From NCBI RefSeq assembly GCF_019396355.1, contig NZ_JAHKRK010000046.1, positions 1 to 43,268 on the forward strand: DNA of 43,268 bases. Direction: 5' to 3'. The stretch is from Pseudonocardia nigra. GTDB taxonomy: Bacteria; Actinomycetota; Actinomycetes; Mycobacteriales; Pseudonocardiaceae. The position numbers and the translations under genes were made by a program. Shown here piece by piece: positions 17,185-28,188 of this stretch; within the stretch, counting starts at the first letter, position 1, and the number at the start of each line of letters is the position of its first letter. The notes under the pieces are model-generated. The model ran no database searches. It was not told the origin of the DNA and was given only the letters and a program-made list of their open reading frames with translations.

Positions 17185-18657
17185 ATGTCCACCGACACCA
17201 CCGCCGCCCCGACCACCACGCCGCAGGTCGCCGTCAACGACATCGGGACGGAGGAGGACTTCCTCGCCGCCATCGATCAGACGATCAAGTACTTCAACGA
17301 TGGCGACATCGTGGAGGGCACCATCGTCAAGGTCGACCGCGACGAGGTTCTGCTCGACATCGGCTACAAGACCGAGGGCGTCATCCCCTCGCGGGAGCTC
17401 TCGATCAAGCACGACGTCGACCCCGCCGAGGTCGTGTCGGTCGGTGAGTTCGTCGAGGCCCTGGTCCTCCAGAAGGAGGACAAGGAAGGCCGCCTGATCC
17501 TGTCCAAGAAGCGCGCGCAGTACGAGCGCGCCTGGGGCACGATCGAGGCCCTCAAGGAGGCCGACGAGCCGGTCGAGGGCACGGTCATCGAGGTCGTCAA
17601 GGGCGGCCTGATCCTCGACATCGGGCTCCGGGGCTTCCTTCCCGCCTCGCTGGTCGAGATGCGCCGCGTGCGCGACCTGCAGCCCTACGTGGGCCGCAAG
17701 ATCGAGGCCAAGATCATCGAGCTGGACAAGAACCGCAACAACGTGGTCCTGTCCCGGCGCGCCTGGCTGGAGCAGACCCAGTCCGAGGTCCGCAGCGAGT
17801 TCCTCAACCAGCTCGCCCGCGGCCAGGTCCGCAAGGGTGTCGTCTCCTCGGTGGTCAACTTCGGTGCGTTCGTCGACCTGGGCGGGGTCGACGGCCTGGT
17901 GCACGTCTCCGAGCTGTCCTGGAAGCACATCGACCACCCGAGCGAGGTCGTCGAGGTCGGCCAGGAGGTCACGGTCGAGGTCCTCGACGTCGACCTGGAC
18001 CGCGAGCGCGTCTCGCTGTCGCTCAAGGCCACGCAGGAAGACCCGTGGCGCCTGTACGCCCGCACCCACGCGATCGGCCAGATCGTGCCGGGCAAGGTCA
18101 CCAAGCTCGTTCCCTTCGGTGCGTTCGTGCGCGTCGAGGAGGGCATCGAGGGCCTGGTGCACATCTCCGAGCTGGCCGAGCGCCACGTGGAGGTTCCGGA
18201 GCAGGTCGTGCAGGTCGGCGACGACGCCATGGTCAAGGTCATCGACATCGACCTCGACCGGCGCCGCATCTCGCTGTCGCTCAAGCAGGCCAACGAGGGC
18301 ATGACAGCCGAGACCGAGTTCGACCCCACCCGCTACGGCATGGCCGCCGAGTACGACGACCAGGGGAACTACATCTACCCCGAGGGCTTCGACGTCGACA
18401 GCGGCGAGTGGCAGGAGGGCTTCGAGGCCCAGCGCGAGGCGTGGGAGAAGCAGTACGCCGAGGCGCACACCCGCTACGAGCAGCACATCGCGCAGATCCG
18501 CAAGACCGCCGAGGCGGAGGCCGAGGCTGCCGCCGACGGCGGCGGTGCCGCCAACTACTCCTCGCAGGGCGGGGGTGCCCCGGCCGAGTCCGGCGGATCG
18601 CTCGCGAGCGACGAGCAGCTGGCCGCGCTGCGGGAGAAGCTCTCCGGCGGAGCGTGA
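17185..18657 (+). CDS. rpsA: 30S ribosomal protein S1
   Basis: 490 residues from ATG 17185. Four S1/OB repeats are visible, each with a GxxVxGxV strand: GDIVEGTIVKVDRDEVLLDIG (from about 40), EPVEGTVIEVVKGGLILDIG (about 128), GQVRKGVVSSVVNFGAFVDLG (about 213) and GQIVPGKVTKLVPFGAFVRV (about 298). Four repeats, rather than six, is the actinobacterial arrangement. The C-terminal 120 residues are acidic and low in complexity (EFDPTRYGMAAEYDDQGNYI, then an Ala/Gly-rich tail). It binds mRNA for initiation. A strong hairpin follows the stop. Confidence 0.97.
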   Translation: MSTDTTAAPTTTPQVAVNDIGTEEDFLAAIDQTIKYFNDGDIVEGTIVKVDRDEVLLDIGYKTEGVIPSRELSIKHDVDPAEVVSVGEFVEALVLQKEDKEGRLILSKKRAQYERAWGTIEALKEADEPVEGTVIEVVKGGLILDIGLRGFLPASLVEMRRVRDLQPYVGRKIEAKIIELDKNRNNVVLSRRAWLEQTQSEVRSEFLNQLARGQVRKGVVSSVVNFGAFVDLGGVDGLVHVSELSWKHIDHPSEVVEVGQEVTVEVLDVDLDRERVSLSLKATQEDPWRLYARTHAIGQIVPGKVTKLVPFGAFVRVEEGIEGLVHISELAERHVEVPEQVVQVGDDAMVKVIDIDLDRRRISLSLKQANEGMTAETEFDPTRYGMAAEYDDQGNYIYPEGFDVDSGEWQEGFEAQREAWEKQYAEAHTRYEQHIAQIRKTAEAEAEAAADGGGAANYSSQGGGAPAESGGSLASDEQLAALREKLSGGA

Positions 18658-18679
18658 TCACCCTCCGGGGATGATCCTC

Positions 18680-18716
18680 GGACGGCCCCGGCGACCACTG
18701 GTCACCGGGGCCGTCC
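18680..18716 (+). terminator. rpsA terminator hairpin
   Basis: GGACGGCCCCGG (18680-18691) pairs perfectly with CCGGGGCCGTCC (18705-18716), with an additional short GAC/GTC pairing inside the loop, 22 bp after the rpsA stop. No T-tract. Confidence 0.8.
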
Positions 18717-18812
18717 CCGTTCCGGTGACCGAAGGGTCACATTTGGGCCCCGTTCGGTGCTCGACCGGGTGCGTGAGGTGAGTTCCGCGCCGCTGCGATC
18801 TACCGTGGAACC

Positions 18813-19502
18813 ATGCGCGGGGGACGTCGCCGAAGGAGAGGCCTCCGCGCGGGTGCGGTGGCCCTCGTCGCGATCGCGCTGGCGGCGGCGTGCGGTGCGC
18901 CGTCCGCGGAGAACACGCCCGTTCCCACGTTCGCCACACCCACCGAACAGCGCGACGCGTCCGGCGCACCCACCCCCGCCGACGGGGAGATCCCCGACGA
19001 CTGCGTGCGTGTCCTCGACCCCGCCGTCATCGAGGCAGTGCTCGGCCTCCCGCTGGGTTCGGTCGGTGTGCGCACCATCATCGGCATCCCGCAGCCGTCC
19101 GTCGGGCGCACCGAACGGGTCTCGTGCAGCTACGTGGGCACGCCTGCGGGGCCGGCGAACGGTCGCACGCTGCTCGACGTCAACGCCAGCGCCTACACCG
19201 ACCCGGACGCGGCCAGGAACCAGTGGCGCGTCAACGCCGACGCTGAGGACGGCGACCGCCGTGAGCTGCCGATCGGCAGCGCGTCCGCCGTGCTGATCGA
19301 CCGCGCCGACGAGTCCGTGCTGATGGTCGTGCACGGCACGAGCAACCTCAGCCTCGTGCTCCCCGACCGGCCACTGCCCGGGGGCCGCCCCCGTGGCGAC
19401 GCGCTCGTCGACATCGCGCTGCGGGCACTGCCGGCCGTCGCCCAGTCCGGGGCGGCCCCGCCGCCCCCCACCAGCCGCACACAGCGACCGGGCTCCGCGT
19501 GA
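18813..19502 (+). CDS. Putative secreted lipoprotein (DUF3558-like)
   Basis: 229 residues from ATG 18813. A very basic N-region (RRRRRGLRAG) and hydrophobic core lead to the lipobox LAAAC with Cys27, so the protein should be exported and lipid-anchored. The mature region starts with a Pro/Thr-rich linker. It has a paired-cysteine pattern (DDCVRVLDP near 65 and VSCSYVG near 108) resembling DUF3558-type actinobacterial lipoproteins, and ends in a Pro-rich tail. Function unknown. It lies between rpsA and coaE on the same strand, separated from rpsA by a terminator. Confidence 0.75.
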   Translation: MRGGRRRRRGLRAGAVALVAIALAAACGAPSAENTPVPTFATPTEQRDASGAPTPADGEIPDDCVRVLDPAVIEAVLGLPLGSVGVRTIIGIPQPSVGRTERVSCSYVGTPAGPANGRTLLDVNASAYTDPDAARNQWRVNADAEDGDRRELPIGSASAVLIDRADESVLMVVHGTSNLSLVLPDRPLPGGRPRGDALVDIALRALPAVAQSGAAPPPPTSRTQRPGSA

Positions 19503-19514
19503 AGATCGCGTAGC

Positions 19515-20720
19515 GTGACCCGCATGCTGCGGGCGGGGTTGACCGGGGGAATCGGATCGGGCAAGTCGACCGTCGCGCGCCGGCTCGTGCGGCACGGAGC
19601 CGTGCTCGTCGACTCCGATGTGCTCGCCCGCGAGGTGGTCGCCCCGGGCACCGAGGGTCTCGCCGAGGTCGTCGCGGCGTTCGGTCCCGAGGTCCTCGAC
19701 GCCGAGGGCGCCCTGGACCGTCCGGCGCTCGCCGCCGTGGTCTTCGGCGACCCGGGCGCACGGGAGCGCCTCAACGGCATCGTGCATCCCCTCGTCCGCC
19801 GCCGCAGTGCCGAGCTGATCGCCGCTGCACCCGCGGACGCCGTGGTGGTCCAGGACATCCCGCTGCTCGTCGAGGGCGGGATGGCCGCGCTGTTCCCGCT
19901 GGTCGTGGTCGTGCACGCGGACCCGGAGGAACGGGTCCGGCGCCTGGTCGAGCTGCGCGGCATGCCCGAGGCCGACGCCCGCGCGCGGATCGCCGCCCAG
20001 GCCGGCGACGATCTGCGCCGTGCGGCCGCGGACGTCTGGCTGGAGAACACCGGCGCGCCCGCGGAGCTGGAGGCCGCCGTCGACGCGCTGTGGTCCGGCC
20101 GGCTCGTCCCGTTCGAGGAGAACGTGCGCATGCGCCGTCCGGTCCGCGGCGGGCCGGCCCGGCTCGTCGAGCCCGATCCGGAGTGGGCCGCCCAGGCGGC
20201 GCGGCTGGCCGCTCGGGTGGCCGCGGCAGCGGGAGAGCGCGGGCGCGGCGTCGCCCACACCGGTTCCACCGGGGTTCCCGGGCTGCCGGCGAAGGACGTC
20301 ATCGACCTGCAGCTCGGCGTCGACTCCCTGGCCGACGCGGACGCGATCCGCGACGCCCTGCGCGACGCCGGGTTCCCGCGCCGGCCCGAGATCGACCACG
20401 ACAACGCGAAGCCCACCGGCTCGGCACCGTGGCCCGAGCGCTACCACGCCTCCGCCGACCCGGGCCGGCCCGTGCACCTGCACGTGCGCGAGGTCGGCTC
20501 ACCGGGCTGGCGCCACGCCCTGCTCTTCCGCGACTGGCTGCGCGCCGACGCCGACGCGCGCGCCGAGTACCTCGCGGTCGAACGGGAGGCCGAGGCACGC
20601 TACGGCGACGATCCGAACGGACTCCGTTACAGCGAGTACACGGAGCCGTGGTTCGACGCCGCGCTGCCCCGCGCCGAAAGCTGGGCCGCATCCTGCGCGT
20701 GGTCTCCGTCGTTGCACTGA
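19515..20720 (+). CDS. coaE: Dephospho-CoA kinase fused to a GrpB/UPF0157 domain
   Basis: 401 residues from GTG 19515; ATG three codons later (19524) is equally plausible. Residues about 5-200 are CoaE: P-loop [35 protein letters not shown], the [11 protein letters not shown] helix and [10 protein letters not shown]. It phosphorylates dephospho-CoA in the last step of CoA synthesis. Residues about 210-395 form a GrpB (UPF0157, nucleotidyltransferase-like) domain: [33 protein letters not shown] and [17 protein letters not shown]. The same fusion occurs in mycobacteria (Rv1631). The rpsA-coaE-uvrB order is conserved. Confidence 0.95.
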   Translation: MTRMLRAGLTGGIGSGKSTVARRLVRHGAVLVDSDVLAREVVAPGTEGLAEVVAAFGPEVLDAEGALDRPALAAVVFGDPGARERLNGIVHPLVRRRSAELIAAAPADAVVVQDIPLLVEGGMAALFPLVVVVHADPEERVRRLVELRGMPEADARARIAAQAGDDLRRAAADVWLENTGAPAELEAAVDALWSGRLVPFEENVRMRRPVRGGPARLVEPDPEWAAQAARLAARVAAAAGERGRGVAHTGSTGVPGLPAKDVIDLQLGVDSLADADAIRDALRDAGFPRRPEIDHDNAKPTGSAPWPERYHASADPGRPVHLHVREVGSPGWRHALLFRDWLRADADARAEYLAVEREAEARYGDDPNGLRYSEYTEPWFDAALPRAESWAASCAWSPSLH

Positions 20721-20814
20721 TCGGACGAGCGGCTCGTAACGCACCGCAGCGGGCTCGCGATGGGGAAACAGGATCGGTCCACGTCCGTGTGATCGGTGAT
20801 GGGAGGACCAGAAG

Positions 20815-21543
20815 GTGAGCGCACCGGTCGACCAGCGTGCGAACGCCGACGAGATCCCCGCCGCAGAATCCGGGAACACCCGCATCGTGCAGGACGACCC
20901 CACCCCGACGCCCGCCCAGCTGCGCGTCGACTTCGGTGCCCACCTCGAGGCCAACTACCAGCGGCTCGTCGCCCAGCTCTACGCGATCACGCTGGACCCG
21001 GGTGAGGCCCACGACGTCGTCCAGGACGCCTACTCGCGGGCCTGGCGCAACTGGGCCGAGGTCGGCCGCTCGCCCGACCCGAGCGCCTGGATCCGTCGCG
21101 TGGCGGTGCGCTCCACCATCCGCAGCTGGCGGCGCCTGTTCGCGCGCCTGGGGATCGGCCGCCCGCGCACCATCGGGGCGGGCGTCGACCCGCGCACCGG
21201 GGCGCTGCTCGCCGCACTCGGCAGGCTGCCGGCCGCCGAGCGCCGCGCGGTCGTCCTGTCGCACATGGCCGGCGTGTCCCTCGCGGAGATCGCCGCGGTG
21301 GAACAGGTCACGGTCGGCACGGTGCAGGCGCGCCTGTCGCGGGCACGGAACGTGGTCACCGAGGGCATGGCGGACGCCCTGCCCGCGGTGCTGGGGGTCG
21401 CCGTCGACGACGGCTACGACGACGACTACGAGGTCGGGGCGCACGACGCCGACGAGGACGGTGCCGACGGGCACGCGGCCGAGGGGCACGACGTCGAGGG
21501 GTACGGCGTCGACGCGCACGACGACGAGGGGGAGAACCGGTGA
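20815..21543 (+). CDS. ECF-type RNA polymerase sigma factor with acidic C-terminal tail
   Basis: 242 residues from GTG 20815 with GGGAGG upstream. Region 2 lies around 40-110 (YQRLVAQLYAITLDPGEAHD, VVQDAYSRAWRNW, PSAWIRRVAVRSTIRSW). Region 4 lies around 130-180 (ALGRLPAAERRAVVLSHMAG, SLAEIAAVEQVTVGTVQARL). The last 50 residues are a low-complexity tail rich in Asp, Gly and His (DDGYDDDYEVGAHDADEDG), outside the usual fold. It overlaps the next gene as GTGA, so the downstream membrane protein is probably its regulator. The target regulon cannot be inferred. Confidence 0.9.
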   Translation: MSAPVDQRANADEIPAAESGNTRIVQDDPTPTPAQLRVDFGAHLEANYQRLVAQLYAITLDPGEAHDVVQDAYSRAWRNWAEVGRSPDPSAWIRRVAVRSTIRSWRRLFARLGIGRPRTIGAGVDPRTGALLAALGRLPAAERRAVVLSHMAGVSLAEIAAVEQVTVGTVQARLSRARNVVTEGMADALPAVLGVAVDDGYDDDYEVGAHDADEDGADGHAAEGHDVEGYGVDAHDDEGENR

Positions 21544-22382
21544 ACGAGTCCTTCGACCGCGTGACCGACGAGTTCCGGCGGCTCGACGACGAGCTGTCCG
21601 CCGCGGTCACCCTGCCCGCCGTCGACTCGGTCATCCGCCGTGCCGGCACCCTCAACCGGGCCAGCACGGCCGCCGCCGCCGCGGTGCTCACCGTCGGTTC
21701 GCTCGGGGCGGTCACGGCACTCGCACAGGTCGCCGCCCCCGTCTCCACCGCGGAGGCCGCGGGCGTCGTGTCGCCCGGGGCGTCCCCCGGTGGCACCGAG
21801 GCGCAGGACCGCGGCCCGTCCGCGGGCGGGCAGGACGCCCAGGCCGGCGGCGGCGCCGCCGCGCCCGCCCCCGGATCGCCCCAGCAGCAGCAGCTCGCCC
21901 CGCTCCTGCCCGGGCAGCCGCTGCCCGAGGGGATCGGCGGCGACGTCCCGCTCGCGCCCCCGCCGCCGCCCCCGGCCGACGGACCGCCTCCCGCCGTGCT
22001 CCCGCCCGCGGGCGCGGTCACGCAGGACCCGACGGTGAACCCGCCCGCGACCGGCGAAGGTCAGCCGGACCCGACGACGCGGCCGTCGCGGCCGTCGACG
22101 AACAACCCGCCGCGAACAACGAACCCCCGCCCGCCGGTGACGACGAACCCGCCGACCGAGGAGCCTCCCACCGAGGAGCCCCCGACGGAGGAACCTCCTA
22201 CCGAGGAGCCGCCGACGGAAGAGCCTCCGACGGAGGAACCTCCTACCGAGGAGCCCCCGACGGAGGACCCGCCCACGGAGCCGCCGTCGGACGGCGGTGG
22301 CGAGACCTCGACGTCGGCCGCCCCGCCGATGACGGAGACCGGGACAACCGTGCCGACGGGAACTCCGACCACCGCCGCCTGA
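21540..22382 (+). CDS. Single-pass membrane protein with proline-rich repeat tail, putative sigma-factor partner
   Basis: 280 residues from GTG 21540, overlapping the sigma gene by four bases. The N-terminal 40 residues are charged (FDRVTDEFRRLDDELSAAV) and presumably cytoplasmic. A single hydrophobic segment (ASTAAAAAVLTVGSLGAVTA) spans about 38-62. The remaining approximately 215 residues are Pro/Gly/Thr-rich, with PPTEE repeats at about 205-245 and a Ser/Thr tail. The topology suits a membrane anti-sigma factor whose tail extends into the cell wall. The HxxxCxxC motif of zinc anti-sigma factors is absent, so this role is inferred from gene order and topology. Confidence 0.7.
   Translation: MNESFDRVTDEFRRLDDELSAAVTLPAVDSVIRRAGTLNRASTAAAAAVLTVGSLGAVTALAQVAAPVSTAEAAGVVSPGASPGGTEAQDRGPSAGGQDAQAGGGAAAPAPGSPQQQQLAPLLPGQPLPEGIGGDVPLAPPPPPPADGPPPAVLPPAGAVTQDPTVNPPATGEGQPDPTTRPSRPSTNNPPRTTNPRPPVTTNPPTEEPPTEEPPTEEPPTEEPPTEEPPTEEPPTEEPPTEDPPTEPPSDGGGETSTSAAPPMTETGTTVPTGTPTTAA
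22152..22281 (+). repeat. In-frame 15-bp tandem repeat encoding PPTEE units
   Basis: Seven consecutive PPTEE codon blocks, followed by PPTED and PPTE. Third positions vary between units (for example GAGGAG, GAGGAA, GAAGAG), so this is an old amino-acid repeat rather than a recent identical duplication. Confidence 0.85.
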
Positions 22383-22479
22383 TCCCGGCGAAACCCCGCT
22401 GATCAAGGCGCAGACGTCGTCCTGACAGATCGACAAGGGACGTCAGTGCCATGATCACGGCATGCGGGCCGCGTGGCGC

Positions 22480-23072
22480 TCAGGGTGGAGGGCTCGGCGA
22501 CGCGGGTTCGGCCGCCGGGCGCTCCTTCCAGCTCAGCACGATGCCCATCCCGGCCAGCCAGGCGTTCAGGTCGTGCCCGTGCGCCGCCAGCCCGTCGATC
22601 GCCCGGTAGGCCCGGAGCATGGCCGACTCCGCGGCCGCCGGGTCCAGCAGCCCGAGCGCCACGGCGGCGACGAACTCGTCCACGTCGATCAGCTCCGCGC
22701 CGCAGTGCTGGTGCACGACGATGTCGAGGTAGTGGTCGGTGAGCAGCCACCGGTCGCCGTCGCGGACGATCTCGCACACGTCGAGGTAGAAGTCCTGATC
22801 GCGCTCGTGACCCGGGTTCCACCACCAGTCGGTGACGCAGAGCCCCAGCTCGGGCAACAGCCAGGACTGCACCCAGTGCGCGGTCGGGCGGTTGATCATC
22901 GCGCGGCTCATGTAGAGGCCGAACGGCGTCAGCCGGTACTCGTCCACGGCACGCTCGATGCCCTTGGTGTCGATGTTGATCCTGGCCGGGACGTCGAAGT
23001 GGGCGGTCTTCGGCGGGTGCACGGGGTCGATGCTGCCAAAGACTGTCGGTGGGGGCTCGTACCCTGGAGGAC

Positions 23073-23079
<7 letters not shown>
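22480..23079 (-). CDS. DUF402 domain protein
   Basis: 199 residues if started at ATG 23079; a GTG at 23022 ([14 protein letters not shown]) is an alternative that removes a 7-bp overlap with the uvrB start and fits the usual N-terminus. The DUF402 core is visible: [39 protein letters not shown] and [21 protein letters not shown]402 proteins are beta-barrels and include characterised nucleoside di-/triphosphatases (the Ntdp family); activity here is unknown. Divergent from uvrB. Confidence 0.85.
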
Positions 23080-25262
<2,183 letters not shown>

Positions 25263-25603
25263 CCACGCTCCCGCCCACCGGTCGGGCGCTCGGTGCGCCC
25301 CGTGGTGGTCGGTGCCCCTCGTCGACGGGGCGCGTGGCCGGTGTCGGGATGCGTGGCCGGGTCGGGGTGGCGGCAAGGCCGCGGTGTCCGTGCCCCCTCT
25401 CGTGGTCGGTGCGCCCCGTCACGGGGTGCATGGCCGGAGACGGGGTGCATGGCCGGAGACGGGGTGCATGGCCGGAGACGGGGTGCATGGCCGGAGACGG
25501 GGTGCATGGCGTCGCCCGTCCCTCGTGACGCCCCCGCCGCCGGAACGTGTCACAGAAGGGTTACCGTGACGGGGGATCGGACGACCGGAGGAGAGGGCAC
25601 AGC
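25263..25603 (+). other. 341-bp intergenic region dominated by repeats
   Basis: Between uvrB and the GT87 gene. Its first half has degenerate GTGGCCGG/GTCGGG-type segments; its second half has a clean tandem array (see 25422-25509). The GT87 ribosome-binding site lies at the end. No protein or RNA gene recognised; open frames through it are repeat-derived. Confidence 0.7.
25422..25509. repeat. 19-bp tandem repeat array
   Basis: Four identical 19-bp units (25422-25440, 25441-25459, 25460-25478, 25479-25497) plus 12 bases of a fifth. The unit begins CGGGGTGCATGG and ends CCGGAGA. Degenerate relatives lie around 25331-25372. No spacers between units. Confidence 0.95.
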
Positions 25604-26875
25604 GTGACGGTTGTCGGCGCGACGGGCACGCGCGCCGGGCAGCGGCTCCTCGACCTGCTCCGCGCGCCCCGCCGGGTGCTGCTCGTCACCGTCCCGCTGC
25701 TGGCGCTCGTGCTCGCCGGCCTGGTCGTGCACACCGGCGGGCGGCACATCGACCTCGAGGTCTACCGGTTCGGCGTGCAGGCGTGGCTGTCCGGCGGCGA
25801 CATCTACGGTCCGCTTCCCGAGACGTCCGGGAAGATCGCCCTGCCCTACATCTACCCGCCGTTCGCGGCGTTGCTGATGGTGCCGCTCGCGGTCGTGCCG
25901 TGGACCGCGGCCTGGGTCGGGCTGCTCGCGGTGTCCGTCCTCGCGCTCGGCGCCACCCTCTTCGTCGTCGCGCGCAGGCTGTGGCCGTCGGGCGGGCGGG
26001 GTGGCGCGCTCTCGGTCACCTCGATCGCGCTGCCGCTGGCGCTCGCGGTCGAACCGGGCCACGCGATCGACTTTGACGTCCCCGCCGACCGACCGGCGCT
26101 GGCCCTCGAGCCGGTGCTCCAGACGATCGAGTTCGGGCAGATCAACCTGGTGCTCATGGCGCTGGTGGCGCTCGACTGCCTGGTGGCGCGGCCGCGCTGG
26201 CCCCGCGGGCTGCTCATCGGGATCGCCGCGGCGATCAAGCTGACGCCCGCGGCGTTCGTGCTGTACTTCCTGCTGCGCCGCGACTACCGCGCCGCCGTCA
26301 CGGCGGCGATCAGCGGGGCGGCCGCCACGGCGATCGGGTTCGCGATGGCGCCCGCGGCGTCGCTGCAGTTCTGGCTGGACAACCCGACCGGCGGGGTGAG
26401 CGGTTCGCCGTTCTTCACCAACCAGACGATCGAGGCCGTGCTCGTGCGGGCGGGCGTCGACGGCACCGTCCGCACGGTCGCGTGGCTGCTGCTGTCGGTC
26501 GCGCTGCTGGCGATCGCCGTGCCGGTGATCCGCAAGGCGCCCCCGCCGCTCGCCTTCGTGGCCACGGCGGGCGTTGCACTGCTGGTGTCGCCGACGTCCT
26601 GGTCGCACCACTGGGTGTGGGTGGCGCCCGCGCTGCTGGTCGCCGCGGCCACCGCATGGCGGGAGCGGTCGCTGCTCGGGGCCGTCGTCACCCTCGCGAT
26701 GGCCGCGGTGTTCGTGATGGCGCCGCACCAGCGCGGGTTGCCCCGGGCCGGCGAGCGGGAGTTGGGCTGGACGCCGGCCGAGCAGGTCGTGGGCAGCACC
26801 TACGTGTGGTTCACCGTGCTGCTGTTCGTGCTGCTGTGGTGGCGATGGCGGTCCCGCCCGGTGCCGCAGCCGTGA
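25604..26875 (+). CDS. GT87-family membrane glycosyltransferase (mannosyltransferase-like)
   Basis: 423 residues from GTG 25604 with GGAGGAGA ten bases upstream. About ten hydrophobic segments. The first extracytoplasmic loop has the family acidic motif HIDLEVYRFGVQAWLSGG, followed by LPYIYPPFAALLMVPLAVVP, then TIEFGQINLVLMALVALDC and GIAAAIKLTPAAFVLYFLL. These match GT87 (DUF2029) polyprenyl-phosphate-mannose-dependent transferases of actinobacteria, which build cell-envelope mannans and lipoglycans. The stretch EPGHAIDFDVPADRPALALEP before FGQIN looks longer than usual. It overlaps the next gene as GTGA. Exact acceptor unknown. Confidence 0.88.
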   Translation: MTVVGATGTRAGQRLLDLLRAPRRVLLVTVPLLALVLAGLVVHTGGRHIDLEVYRFGVQAWLSGGDIYGPLPETSGKIALPYIYPPFAALLMVPLAVVPWTAAWVGLLAVSVLALGATLFVVARRLWPSGGRGGALSVTSIALPLALAVEPGHAIDFDVPADRPALALEPVLQTIEFGQINLVLMALVALDCLVARPRWPRGLLIGIAAAIKLTPAAFVLYFLLRRDYRAAVTAAISGAAATAIGFAMAPAASLQFWLDNPTGGVSGSPFFTNQTIEAVLVRAGVDGTVRTVAWLLLSVALLAIAVPVIRKAPPPLAFVATAGVALLVSPTSWSHHWVWVAPALLVAAATAWRERSLLGAVVTLAMAAVFVMAPHQRGLPRAGERELGWTPAEQVVGSTYVWFTVLLFVLLWWRWRSRPVPQP

Positions 26876-27210
26876 CCCACGACGAGCTGGTCGCCTACTG
26901 CCTGGCCAAGCCCGGCGCCACCCCCGATGAGCCGTGGGAGGGCGACCTCGTCGCCAAGGTCGGCGGGAAGATCTTCGCCTTTCTCGGGGGCGGCGGGCTG
27001 GGCGTCAAGTGCGGTCGCGATGCAGATGAGGCCGCCGAGTTGCGCCACCGCTACCCCGACAGCGTCGCGGTCATGGCCTACATCGGCCGCCATGGCTGGA
27101 ACAGCATCACCCTCGACGGCGCCATTCCCGACGACGAGCTGCGCGAGCTCGTCGACGAGTCCTACGACGCGGTGGTCGCGAAGCTGCCCCGGCGCCTGCG
27201 CCCGGCCTGA
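26872..27210 (+). CDS. MmcQ/YjbR-family protein
   Basis: 112 residues from GTG 26872. The YjbR pattern is clear: THDELVAYCLAKPGATPDEPW, LVAKVGGKIFAFL, GVKCGRDADEAAELRHRY, IGRHGWNSITLDGAIPDDEL and LVDESYDAVVAKLPRR. It is a small alpha/beta double-wing DNA-binding-like family of unclear role. It is translationally coupled to the GT87 gene by a GTGA overlap. Its 3' end overlaps the convergent LysR gene by 49 bp. Confidence 0.9.
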   Translation: MTHDELVAYCLAKPGATPDEPWEGDLVAKVGGKIFAFLGGGGLGVKCGRDADEAAELRHRYPDSVAVMAYIGRHGWNSITLDGAIPDDELRELVDESYDAVVAKLPRRLRPA

Positions 27211-28117
27211 TCCCGGGTCACGACCGCCGCCGCCTCGGCGCGCAGCGCGTCCAGCACCGTGCGCACGGCGGGCCGCTCCGCAGTGCTGGTGCGCAGCACG
27301 GCCTCCACCAGCCGTGCCGCCCGCACCCCGGTCAGCGGGCGGCGCACGAGCCGACGCCCGCCCCGGTCGTCGGTGGAGTAGCGCGGCAGCAGCGCGATCC
27401 CCCGGCCGGCGGCCACGAGCTCCTCGGTCACCGAGAAGTCGTTGATCCGCTGCACCACCCGCGGCGTGGTGCCGGTGCGCACGACGAGCGAGCGCAGCAC
27501 GTCGTCGACGGGCCAGCCGACCTCCACGCTGATCCACGCCTCGTCCGCCAGCTCCTCCAGGCGCAGGTGCCGACGACGGGCGAGCGGGTGGCCCGGGGGA
27601 GCACCACGTCGAGCGGCTCGCGCAGCAGCGGCACCACCTCCCAGCGCTCGGACGGGTGCGGGGGAGCCACCTCGTCGCGGTGGCTGATGACGATGTCGAA
27701 GTCGGCGGCCAGGGCCGGCACGTCGGCGGGGGTCATGTCGACGTCGCGGCACTGCGGCCCGACCTCGGGCACGGTGTCGAGCCGGGCCAGGAGCCCGGCC
27801 AGCATCATCCGGGCGCCGGACGGGAAGAGCGCGATCCGGACGTGCCCGCGCGGGGTGGTGCGCAGCCGCTCGACGGCGGCGTCGGCGCGCGCCAGTGCGG
27901 CGAGCACGGCCTCGGCCTCGGCGACCAGTGCGTGCCCGGCCCCGGTGAGCCGCAGCCCACGGCCGGCGGGCTCGGTGAGGGGCAGCCCCACCTCCTCGGC
28001 CAGCGCCTTGAGCTGCTGGGAGATGGCCGACGGGGTGAAGGACATGGCGGCGGCGACGGCGGTGACCGAACCGCGGTCGGCCAGCTCCCGCAGGATCCGC
28101 AGCCGCTGCACCTCCAT
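27162..28117 (-). pseudogene. LysR-family transcriptional regulator, frameshifted
   Basis: ATG 28117. N-terminal HTH: RLRILRELADRGSVTAVAAA, MSFTPSAISQQLKALAEEVG. The co-inducer domain begins GHVRIALFPSGARMMLAGLL. After PLDVVLP (about residue 172) the frame breaks; the expected GHPLARRRHLRLEELADEAW and NDFSVTEELVAAGRGIALLP continue one frame over. One base is missing in the C-run of VVLP (plus-strand G-run near 27597-27601). Restoring it gives 318 residues ending at 27162. It is divergent from the EamA transporter gene, which it probably regulates. A single missing base in a homopolymer makes sequencing error the likeliest cause. Confidence 0.8.
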
Positions 28118-28188
28118 GAAGCCACGCTACAAGGACGGCTCAGATCTTTTCGATGGTCTTCCCGGTCGCGGCCAAGGACGGTGGAGGG

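Noticed and set aside
21540..22382. Classical zinc-binding anti-sigma factor
   Set aside because: The HxxxCxxC motif is absent and the protein has no cysteines in its cytoplasmic part.
25422..25509. Possible CRISPR array
   Set aside because: Units are directly abutting with no spacers, and no cas genes are present.
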